Below, in pieces: positions 17,424-24,964 of a stretch of DNA of 64,000 nucleotides. The translations under genes and the position numbers were made by a program. Every line of letters starts with the position of its first letter. Position 1 is the first letter of the stretch. The stretch covers positions 1 to 64,000 of the forward strand of contig JBCCGR010000017.1 of assembly GCA_039029195.1 (NCBI GenBank), read 5' to 3'. The notes below the pieces were generated by a model. The model saw only the letters and a list, made by a program, of their open reading frames with translations, did no database searches and was not told where the DNA came from. The DNA comes from JBCCGR01 sp039029195 (lineage in GTDB: Bacteria; Pseudomonadota; Alphaproteobacteria; Rhizobiales; Rhizobiaceae).

Positions 17424-18364
17424 GCACCCAACCCGCTGATCCCACAGCCCTGCCCGATTCGATCGATCGGCCTGACGAACCGAACGCGCGCAATGGTTTC
17501 TTCTATGCGCTTGGCGCCTACGGTCTGTGGGGGCTGTTCCCCCTGTTCCTGAAACTTGTGGAACATGTGCACCCGGCAGAAGTGGTCGCGCACCGGGTGC
17601 TGTGGTCGATTCCAATCGCCGGCATTTTGATCATCTTGTTGCGGCGCACAGCCGATCTGAAGCGGGCATTTGCTTCACCCCGCATTCTGGCCATGATGGC
17701 ACTCACCGCCGCTCTGGTCTCTGTCAACTGGGGTGTGTTCGTCTGGACCATCCAGCTCAACATCGCATCACAGGGTGCGCTTGGCTACTATATCAACCCG
17801 CTTCTTTCAGTCATGCTTGGCGCGATCCTGCTTGGAGAAAAGCTGAAGCGTCTACAGTGGGCGGCGATAGGTCTGGCAGCGCTTGCGGTCCTGTTGCTAG
17901 CGGTCGCCGGCGGACGTTTTCCGTGGATCGCGCTGGTGCTTGCAACAACGTTTGCTCTTTATGGCTTCTTCCGAAAGACCGTGAACATCGGCCCCACGCA
18001 AGGATTCTTTCTGGAAACCATCATCCTTGCACCTGTGGCTCTGGGTTACCTTCTTTGGGTGGGAAACAGTCAGGGCATTGGCGGTAACGGGCTCGCATTC
18101 GCCTCCTCCACCAGCAACACCTTGCTGCTGTTGTGCTGCGGCCCTGCCACGGCAATCCCGCTGATCCTTTATGCTTTCGCGGCAAAGAACATGAGGCTCT
18201 CAACGCTGGGTCTGATGCAATACATCGCGCCGACAGGTATCTTCCTTATCGCGTTTCTCGTCTTTGACGAGCCCCCTGAGTTCTGGACGATGACCGCGTT
18301 TGTGCTGATTTGGAGCGCACTGGCGCTTTATTCCTGGTCGGCTTTTTCAGGCGCTGGAGAATGA
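17420..18364 (+). CDS. rarD: RarD-type EamA-family transporter
   Basis: A 314-residue inner-membrane protein with about ten helices. The stretch GFFYALGAYGLWGLFPLFLKL, given here by its core YGLWGLFPLFLK, and VEHVHPAEVVAHRVLWS are the RarD signatures. Substrate is unknown (named from chloramphenicol sensitivity in Pseudomonas). The start is a TTG that overlaps the cimA TGA by three bases, with no better alternative, so it is likely translated by coupling. Only the first 25 residues are hydrophilic. Confidence 0.9.
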   Translation: MSTQPADPTALPDSIDRPDEPNARNGFFYALGAYGLWGLFPLFLKLVEHVHPAEVVAHRVLWSIPIAGILIILLRRTADLKRAFASPRILAMMALTAALVSVNWGVFVWTIQLNIASQGALGYYINPLLSVMLGAILLGEKLKRLQWAAIGLAALAVLLLAVAGGRFPWIALVLATTFALYGFFRKTVNIGPTQGFFLETIILAPVALGYLLWVGNSQGIGGNGLAFASSTSNTLLLLCCGPATAIPLILYAFAAKNMRLSTLGLMQYIAPTGIFLIAFLVFDEPPEFWTMTAFVLIWSALALYSWSAFSGAGE

Positions 18365-18399
18365 GGACGGAAATTCGCGCGACAGGGTCGGACTTGACG

Positions 18400-18966
18400 T
18401 CAGGATCCTAAAGACCCGTTCAACGCAGCAACAACGTCCTCAGGTTCGTTCACCATCACCGGGCGAATCAGGTGGGCCGTATGAACAAACCCTTCATCCT
18501 TCATGTGATCAATCAGTTCGATCAGACGATCCCAGAAACCTGAAGTGTTCAGAAGACCAACCGGCTTTGAGTGGCGAGCCAACTGGCTCCAAGTGAGAAT
18601 CTCGAACAGTTCCTCCAGCGTGCCAATGCCGCCTGGCAGGGCAATAAAAGCATCGGCCCGCTCAAACATGATGCGTTTGCGATCATGCATGGTCTGGGTC
18701 ACCACCAGATCGGTGAGTTCAAGCGACTGTTCCCCACCGCGTTCTTTCGTCATCAAAAATTCGGGAATAATTCCAGTGGCTTGACCGCCATTGTCCAGCA
18801 CGCCACGGGCGACCGCACCCATGATCCCACGGTTTCCACCGCCATAGACAAGGCGAACATTGTTGGCCGCCATCGACGCGCCAAGCCGTCTGGCCGCATC
18901 GACATAGTGTTCCGACCGGCCCGGCGATGAACCGCAATAAACGCAAAGGGAGGTGATTTTTTCCAT
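18400..18966 (-). CDS. LOG-family phosphoribohydrolase
   Basis: A 188-residue protein of the TIGR00730/LOG family, cytokinin riboside monophosphate or AMP phosphoribohydrolases formerly called lysine decarboxylase-like. It starts MEKITSLCVYCGSSPGR and has GGGNRGIMGAVA, the nucleotide-binding PGGIGTLEELFE and ALPGG loop. ATG 18966 is used; the frame stays open to 19221 but the extra 85 residues look like non-coding translation. Faces rarD tail to tail. The reaction here is presumed from family, not from unique residues. Confidence 0.88.
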   Translation of the reverse strand: MEKITSLCVYCGSSPGRSEHYVDAARRLGASMAANNVRLVYGGGNRGIMGAVARGVLDNGGQATGIIPEFLMTKERGGEQSLELTDLVVTQTMHDRKRIMFERADAFIALPGGIGTLEELFEILTWSQLARHSKPVGLLNTSGFWDRLIELIDHMKDEGFVHTAHLIRPVMVNEPEDVVAALNGSLGS

Positions 18967-19259
18967 GGCCGCTATGTGAACGCGCCGCCGTTCCCGGTCA
19001 AGCGCTGCCAGGCTTGAAACCACGATTAACTGTGCCGGTGAAGACACAATGGTGCGATTGTGTTGCGCCGCACAAAGAGGTATCAACAAGCCACTGATTT
19101 CCGGGCCAAATGTACGCGTAAGAGACGCGAGGCCAGCGATCAGAATGGGCGGTTGTGGCGACTTGGCGGAGCTTGCCGTACCTCCAGAGAACTCATTTCT
19201 TGTCGGGATTTGCACCGGCACACCGCCCCTTTGTCGGGCGGTAACTGAAGGAACAGACT

Positions 19260-21956
19260 ATGGCTCTCGCAGCACCCAAAATCGTGGCCTGGCTCTTGGC
19301 CGGTACAGTTGGTGCAGGCACCGTCGGCGTGGCCACTGGCGTGTTGGATATCCAACCTGCACTGGAAATGCTGCAAAAGCAGAGTGCCGAACTCTTTGGC
19401 ACGCCCCAGGAGGCCAATAAGCCCGAAGAGGAGAAGGCCAAAACCGCCGCTCTTCCGAAGGAGCAGCCCAAGGGAGAGCCGAAACCACAAGCGGTTCCGC
19501 CGAAGTTTGATCTTATGCGCGTGGAGAAAGACGGTTCGGTCCTCATCGCCGGCAACGCGCCCGCAAATTCGAAGATTGAGGTTTTGTCGAACGGCAAGGT
19601 GGTTGGAAAAACCACCGCCGGACCAACCGGTGACTTTGTTGCTTTGCTCGATCAACCGTTGAAGCCCGGGGATCACGAGCTCAATTTGCGATCCATCGAC
19701 GCGAAATCCGGCGAACAGATTTCCGAAGAAGCCGGCATCATCTCCATTCCGGAATCCAAGGATGGTGAGACGCTCGCCATGATCAGCCGTCCTGGCGCGG
19801 CAAGCGAGATCATTCAAAAGCCCGAGACAGAAACGGCAGAGGCTGAAAAGCCAAAAACGGAAACGGCCTCAAAACCGGAAGAAGAGAAGCCGGTTGAGAC
19901 GGCCAAGGTCGAACCTGAAGAAACCACGAAAAAGCCTGCCGAAGACGCTCAGGCCATCACCGAAGGCGATACTCAAAAACCGGCTGAAGAAACGGCAAAA
20001 ACCGAAGAGACCGGCGAAACCGAAACCACCGGTGAAACTCCAACGGTCGCTGAAGAAAAACCAGCCGATAAGCCTGCGAAGACAGAAGTTGCGACAGCCA
20101 CCGATCCTGCAAAGCCAGAAGATGGCGAGAATGACACCGGCAGTCAGGCTGCTTCAGGCGATCAGAAGCCTGAAGACAACAACACCGAGCAGACGGCTTC
20201 CAACGAGGCGGTAAAATCCGAAGAGACGACCGAATCCAAGCCTGAACCCGAAACGGTGAAAACCGATGATGCGACAGTGGTCGCGGGCGAAAAGGTGGAT
20301 ACCGACCCAAAGACGCCTGAAGTCGTCGTTCCGAAAGAGACGGCCAAGACCGTTGATGCGAAGCCGGAAACCGGAGACAGCACCGCAAAAGAAGAGACAT
20401 CAACCACCTCGGAAACAACTGTTGCCAAGGCTGAGAACGACACTGCCAATCAAGGCACAAGCGAAAAACCGGTTGAGACCGAAGTTGCTGTCGTAACGCC
20501 TAAGGCAGAGGAAGAGGCCGGTTCAACCGGTGATGCCTCCGCTGATCCTCAACTAACGCCGGATGCAAAGCCTGAGCCCGAAGCAGAGGCCAAGCCGACA
20601 GCAAAGCCCGAGACTGATCAGGCAAGCGAAACGCCAAAAGAACAGCCGGAAGAAGAAGCCAAACCGGTTCAGTCCGAAAAGCCCAAAGAGCCCGAAACAC
20701 CGAAGAAACCAGAGGAACCACCGGTTCGCGTGATCGTCGAAGCCGTGGAAGTGGAGGGCAAGAAGGTGTTTGTCGCCGGAGCGGTCGATCCGGGTGCACG
20801 CATCATCATCTACATCGATGGCCAGTATGCAGGCGCGGATGTAGGTTCGCCCAACGGTCGTTTTGTGATTGAGGCGGAGCGCGAAATCACCCGCGGAGAC
20901 CATTCCATTCGCGCCGATGTGATCTCAAAAACCGGGTCCGATGTGGTGGCCCGGGCTGAAGTGCCGTTCATCCACGATCCGGAACCGGTTGTGGTTGCCG
21001 AGGCCCCGAAGAAGGAGCCGGCAACACAGCCAAAGGAAGAGCCGGCCAAGAAACCTGAATCCGCATCAACGGAAACCGCGGAAGCTCCAAAACAGGAAGA
21101 AACCGACACCAAGCCGGTTGAAACTGCGAAGGTTGACGTGAAAGATCCGGAAGCCGAACCGGCGCAGAACCGGTCTATCACCGCAAACAAGCCTGTGGCT
21201 GAAGGAGACGCGACAGAGACCGCCAAGCCTTCCGAACCGGTCGAAAAACCAAAGATGGCTGAGGCAGAAACCACTGCTAAAGATCAGGAAACACCAGCTA
21301 CGACAGCAACGAAGACCGAGCCGGTCGAGGCAGAGGAAAAACCGGCGGCGAAGCCGGTCGAGACCGCGAAGACCGAACCCGTGACGCCGGAAACCAACAC
21401 GGAGACGGCTGCCACGAGCAAGCCGGAACCGGTCGAAGAAACAACCAAGCCCGCCAAAACAGAGACAGCTCAGGCCGAAACCAAAGATACTGCAAATCCT
21501 GCGGAAGAAGCCAAACCGGTTGAAACCGCAAAGGTCGAAACGGAAAACGAAACGCCCAAACCAGCCTCCAGCAACGAGGGCAACACGCAATCGGACACCA
21601 CTGTCGCTGTAACAAGCGAACCAAAAACTGACCCGAAGCCTGAAGCAACAACGGCAGAAGCAAAACCTGCCGAAACAGAAACCGTTGAAGCGAAAGATGA
21701 ACCCGCAAAACCCGCGACCGGCACCCGGACCGCCGAGATCAAAAAGCCGGTGCAGGCAAAGGTTCTGCGCACGGGGTCATCGGTCATCATCCGCCGCGGT
21801 GACAGCCTGTGGCGTATTTCACGTCGCACGTACGGGCGTGGTATCCGCTATTCGACCATTTACACCGCCAATCTGGATCAGGTGCGCAACCCGCACCTCA
21901 TCTACCCCGGGCAGATCCTGAAGGTGCCAAAGAAGCTCTTTGAGGACCAGGGCTAA
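19260..21956 (+). CDS. Giant low-complexity envelope protein with C-terminal LysM domain
   Basis: 898 residues from ATG 19260 with GAAGGA upstream. An N-terminal hydrophobic segment (about 5-27) anchors or exports it. Two beta-rich modules of similar type lie near residues 80-175 (VLIAGNAPANSKIEV) and 489-575 (VFVAGAVDPGARIII). A LysM peptidoglycan-binding domain ends the protein at about 838-893 (RGDSLWRISRRTYGRG, NPHLIYPGQ). Between them are two long stretches of E, T, K, P and A with recurring PVETAKVE-like words. LysM proteins of this layout are common in alphaproteobacteria but the linkers here are exceptionally long. Probably spans the periplasm; role unknown. Confidence 0.85.
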   Translation: MALAAPKIVAWLLAGTVGAGTVGVATGVLDIQPALEMLQKQSAELFGTPQEANKPEEEKAKTAALPKEQPKGEPKPQAVPPKFDLMRVEKDGSVLIAGNAPANSKIEVLSNGKVVGKTTAGPTGDFVALLDQPLKPGDHELNLRSIDAKSGEQISEEAGIISIPESKDGETLAMISRPGAASEIIQKPETETAEAEKPKTETASKPEEEKPVETAKVEPEETTKKPAEDAQAITEGDTQKPAEETAKTEETGETETTGETPTVAEEKPADKPAKTEVATATDPAKPEDGENDTGSQAASGDQKPEDNNTEQTASNEAVKSEETTESKPEPETVKTDDATVVAGEKVDTDPKTPEVVVPKETAKTVDAKPETGDSTAKEETSTTSETTVAKAENDTANQGTSEKPVETEVAVVTPKAEEEAGSTGDASADPQLTPDAKPEPEAEAKPTAKPETDQASETPKEQPEEEAKPVQSEKPKEPETPKKPEEPPVRVIVEAVEVEGKKVFVAGAVDPGARIIIYIDGQYAGADVGSPNGRFVIEAEREITRGDHSIRADVISKTGSDVVARAEVPFIHDPEPVVVAEAPKKEPATQPKEEPAKKPESASTETAEAPKQEETDTKPVETAKVDVKDPEAEPAQNRSITANKPVAEGDATETAKPSEPVEKPKMAEAETTAKDQETPATTATKTEPVEAEEKPAAKPVETAKTEPVTPETNTETAATSKPEPVEETTKPAKTETAQAETKDTANPAEEAKPVETAKVETENETPKPASSNEGNTQSDTTVAVTSEPKTDPKPEATTAEAKPAETETVEAKDEPAKPATGTRTAEIKKPVQAKVLRTGSSVIIRRGDSLWRISRRTYGRGIRYSTIYTANLDQVRNPHLIYPGQILKVPKKLFEDQG

Positions 21957-22071
21957 ACCACCCAAACGAACCCGGCGAGTGCGCAAACCGAATGTCGCAT
22001 TCGCCGTGTTCATGTGCCTTTGCCAGTGATCATATCGCCGGTATCTCTCACCTCCAGAACGGACCGATCCC

Positions 22072-22401
22072 ATGCCCTGGATTTATCTGGCTGTTGCCAT
22101 CGTGGCTGAAACCATCGGCACCGCCGCGCTGAAGGCATCAGATGGATTTGCCCGGATTGGGCCAACGGCAATCGCAATCTGTGGCTTTCTGGTGGCGCTG
22201 TTTTGTCTTTCGGTCGTGCTTAAATCCATCCCCATGGGTGTAACCTACGCCATCTGGTCCGGCCTCGGCATCGTGCTCATCACCGCATTCGGGTTCCTGT
22301 GGTTCAAACAAAGCCTTGATGCTCCGGCGATGATCGGCATGGGCCTCATTATAGCCGGTGTCGTGGTGATGAATGTGTTTTCCGATTCAGTCAGCCACTA
22401 A
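22072..22401 (+). CDS. Small multidrug resistance (SMR) transporter
   Basis: A 109-residue protein with four hydrophobic helices. It begins MPWIYLAVAIVAETIGTAAL, with the proton- and drug-binding glutamate at residue 13, and has the family words YAIWSGLG and GFLWFKQ. SMR proteins such as EmrE and QacE swap protons for cationic compounds or guanidinium across the inner membrane as dimers. Only one subunit is encoded here, so a homodimer is expected. Which subtype it belongs to is not settled. Confidence 0.93.
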   Translation: MPWIYLAVAIVAETIGTAALKASDGFARIGPTAIAICGFLVALFCLSVVLKSIPMGVTYAIWSGLGIVLITAFGFLWFKQSLDAPAMIGMGLIIAGVVVMNVFSDSVSH

Positions 22402-22593
22402 TGCCTCCCGAGTGCATTTATGAGACTAGCGCTCTCGATTTTCCTTTAGTCTCCCCCTTTCAATTCCGCCTCTGCATCCCCAAATGGGGCAGACGAAAAC
22501 AAACAAATCAAGAAATTCAGGCGCATAACCCTACGGCGACGCGGACAGTGTCGCGCGGTTCCATGCAGTCTGAGCAGGGGAAGATCGGCACTC

Positions 22594-23523
22594 ATGAGCG
22601 ACAGTCTGATGATCGTAGCTGGTTTTGCCATGTTGGCCATTGGCGGCGATCTTCTTGTGCGCGGCGCCGTCGGTCTCTCCCTCAGGCTCGGCATTTCGAG
22701 CTTCGTGGTGGCTGCGGTTGTCGTCGGGTTTGGTTCCTCCTTCCCTGAGCTTGTCACCAGCCTGGATGCAGCACTTCTTGGGTCGCCCGGCATCGCGGTG
22801 GGCAACATTGTCGGCTCCAACATCGCCAACATTTTGTTGGTGTTGGGCCTCGCGGCGGTCATCTCACCGCTCTGTCTGAACATTCCCGGCGTGAAGGGGG
22901 AGAGCATCACGGTGCTGGGCGCTTGCGCCCTTTTTGGAGCGCTGTGCGCTACCATCAGCCTCACCTTCGTCGCCGGTCTGATCCTGGCTGTTGCGCTCGC
23001 CGCCTATCTGGCCCGCACGCTGATGCGCGAGCTGCGCCCCGAAGAAGAGGACGACCTGCCCCCGGTTGAAAAGACCGGCTCATTTCGCAAATCCGCCACC
23101 ATCCTGATCATCGGCATGGTCCTGCTGTTTGCTGGCGGACATTCTGCCGTCACAGGCGCTGTAGGTCTGGCACGCTCTTTCGGCCTGTCGGAAACCGTGG
23201 TGGGTCTCACCATCATCGCGATTGGCACCACCTTGCCGGAAATCGTCACCGCCGTTGTGGCCGCCATGCGCGGTCATTCGGAAGTCGCTCTCGGCAATGT
23301 GCTGGGCTCCTGCGTGTTCAATGTGCTGGCGATTGGCGCCGTGGTGGGCCTCGCCGTGCCGGGTGAAGTTCCCGGCCACATTGTACATTTCGACAATCCG
23401 GTGATGCTCGCCGCCGCCATCCTGCTTGTAGTGCTCATCCTCACCCGCCCGGTGATCAACCGCGGGCTGGGCGGCGTGTTGCTTGGTGGCTACGGGATCT
23501 ATTTCGCGGCGCTTTGGGTGTGA
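22594..23523 (+). CDS. Calcium/cation antiporter of the YrbG type
   Basis: A 309-residue membrane protein with two related halves, each with an alpha-repeat: VVGFGSSFPELVTSLDAALLG with VGNIVGSNIANILL in the first, and IIAIGTTLPEIVTAVVAAM with LGNVLGSCVFNVLA in the second. These are the hallmarks of the CaCA superfamily, which exchanges calcium or other cations for sodium or protons. A hydrophilic loop rich in E and D separates the halves. It converges on the TetR gene with 4 bp between stops. Confidence 0.92.
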   Translation: MSDSLMIVAGFAMLAIGGDLLVRGAVGLSLRLGISSFVVAAVVVGFGSSFPELVTSLDAALLGSPGIAVGNIVGSNIANILLVLGLAAVISPLCLNIPGVKGESITVLGACALFGALCATISLTFVAGLILAVALAAYLARTLMRELRPEEEDDLPPVEKTGSFRKSATILIIGMVLLFAGGHSAVTGAVGLARSFGLSETVVGLTIIAIGTTLPEIVTAVVAAMRGHSEVALGNVLGSCVFNVLAIGAVVGLAVPGEVPGHIVHFDNPVMLAAAILLVVLILTRPVINRGLGGVLLGGYGIYFAALWV

Positions 23524-23527
23524 GGCA

Positions 23528-24115
23528 CTATTCCGGCCTTGCCTGTTTGAGCAACAATTCAAATCCGTGATGCGCGCTGGAAAGCACCCGTTGCCGCTGG
23601 TCCGCATCCGAACAGGCCATCGCGGTTGTCACGGCACCTGATGCGAGCACCAGTGCGGCATCCAGCGAAGCCTGATCAGCCAAATCGGCCTGTCCACGCG
23701 CCATCTCTTTGCGCACATCCTGCCACGCAAGTTCAAAACCTGCCCGCACAGCATCACCCGCACGGGACACTTCACCGGTCAACGCGGCAAGCGAGCAACC
23801 GTTGAACACCTCGTCGAGATTTTTAACGTCAAGATAACCGGCGAAAATCGCTTTCATTTGGGTCCAAAGCGCATCCGGCTCACCAGCTTCGCGCGCTTGC
23901 AACAGGCGCAAGATCGGATGCTCACGTCGGGCCACATCGGCAAACAATTCCGCCTTGGATTTGAAGTGGGCATAAAACGCCCCGCGGGTCAGCCCCGCCG
24001 CTTCCATGATGTGATCAAGGTTCACCGCATCGTAGCCACGCTCACGAAACAGCGCCGCCGCACCGCCGACAATTCGCGCCCGCACCTTCGCCTTGTTTTC
24101 TGCCTTCAGACGCAC
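23528..24115 (-). CDS. TetR-family transcriptional repressor
   Basis: A 195-residue protein with an N-terminal helix-turn-helix (AALFRERGYDAVNLDHIMEAAGLTRGAFYAHFKSK), of which GLTRGAFYAHFKSK is the recognition helix region, and a C-terminal ligand domain with a cysteine at NGCSLAAL, the pattern of the TetR_C_13-like group. The start is GTG 24115 with GAGG 5 bases upstream. It is divergent from the gene at 24208, and a 30-bp palindrome lies between them, so it most likely represses itself and that operon. Confidence 0.92.
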   Translation of the reverse strand: MRLKAENKAKVRARIVGGAAALFRERGYDAVNLDHIMEAAGLTRGAFYAHFKSKAELFADVARREHPILRLLQAREAGEPDALWTQMKAIFAGYLDVKNLDEVFNGCSLAALTGEVSRAGDAVRAGFELAWQDVRKEMARGQADLADQASLDAALVLASGAVTTAMACSDADQRQRVLSSAHHGFELLLKQARPE

Positions 24116-24130
24116 CGTCGCCTCGCATCA

Positions 24131-24160
24131 ATTTATACATGTTGACTAACATATATAAAT
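24131..24160. promoter_or_regulatory. TetR operator palindrome
   Basis: Arms ATTTATACATGTT (24131-24143) and AACATATATAAAT (24148-24160) around a 4-bp centre, with one mismatch in 13 bp. It lies in the 92-bp space between the divergent tetR and the gene at 24208, is AT-rich in GC-rich DNA and overlaps where both promoters must be. Confidence 0.75.
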
Positions 24161-24207
24161 TCAGATAGCCTTGAAGGCAAGTTGAAACCACCGGCACCTC
24201 AGGAAAT

Positions 24208-24558
24208 ATGAGCCTCAAGGAAGACACGTTGAGAGAATGGCATGCGCTCGCCGACGACCTGGCCGCGCAAAACGATGATGTCGCCCATGGCAGGATGATG
24301 TCCGCCCCTGCCCTCACCCACGGTGGCAAAGTGTTTGCCTTTCACTCCACAAAGAGCGGTTTCCCCGGTCTTGGTTGCCGGTTGGGTCGCAACTACCCGT
24401 TTGAAACGCTCAACCTGAGCCACTGGCAACACCTTGCGCCATTCAAAACCCGGCCGCCCATGAAGGACTGGCTGCTGATTGGTCTTGATGATCTTGGTCA
24501 GTGGCAGCCGCTTGCCGAGACGGCGTTGGATCTTGCCCGCAAAGGAACACGAACATGA
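24208..24558 (+). CDS. Small cytoplasmic protein, TfoX/YjbR-like
   Basis: A 116-residue soluble protein starting at ATG 24208 with AGGAA upstream. The middle (APALTHGGKVFAFHS) and end (MKDWLLIGLDDLGQWQPLAETALDLA) resemble small proteins of the TfoX or YjbR fold, but the match is loose. It shares ATGA with the next gene and sits behind the TetR operator, so the pair forms a regulated operon. Function unknown. Confidence 0.7.
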   Translation: MSLKEDTLREWHALADDLAAQNDDVAHGRMMSAPALTHGGKVFAFHSTKSGFPGLGCRLGRNYPFETLNLSHWQHLAPFKTRPPMKDWLLIGLDDLGQWQPLAETALDLARKGTRT

Positions 24559-24944
24559 TTGAAATCACCCCCATCTATGCCGCCATTGTTGCCCTGTTGA
24601 TGGCGGTTCTTTCAACGCGCGTGGGTCTGTTGCGCGGCAAACACGGCGTTGCACTTGGCACCGGTGAAAACCGGGAGCTTGCGCTGGGCATTCGTCGTTT
24701 TGGCAATCTGGCAGAATATGCGGCGATGGCTGTGCTGTTGATGGTGCTCATGGAGTTGAAGGGCATCAGCGCCACTTGGCTTCACGCCTATGGCATTGCG
24801 CTGGTGGCCTTGCGCCTGCTCCACCCGTTCATCCTATTCGACACCATGGAGGCCCCCATCTGGAAAAAGGCGGGACGCTTTCTCGCCGGCGCGGGCACAG
24901 CGCTGCTGCTGGTGATCGGCGGCGTGGTGATTGTGTGGGGGTGA
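24555..24944 (+). CDS. MAPEG-family membrane protein
   Basis: A 129-residue protein with four hydrophobic segments and the MAPEG words LGTGENRELALGIRRFGNLAEYAAMAVLL (core RRFGNLAEYA) and a basic loop after the first helix. MAPEG proteins handle glutathione and lipid-derived electrophiles. It overlaps the preceding gene by ATGA and is under the same probable TetR control, suggesting a detoxification role. Longer in-frame readings from 24501 lie inside the upstream gene and are rejected. Confidence 0.85.
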   Translation: MIEITPIYAAIVALLMAVLSTRVGLLRGKHGVALGTGENRELALGIRRFGNLAEYAAMAVLLMVLMELKGISATWLHAYGIALVALRLLHPFILFDTMEAPIWKKAGRFLAGAGTALLLVIGGVVIVWG

Positions 24945-24964
24945 TTGGCGCAGAACAGATTGGA

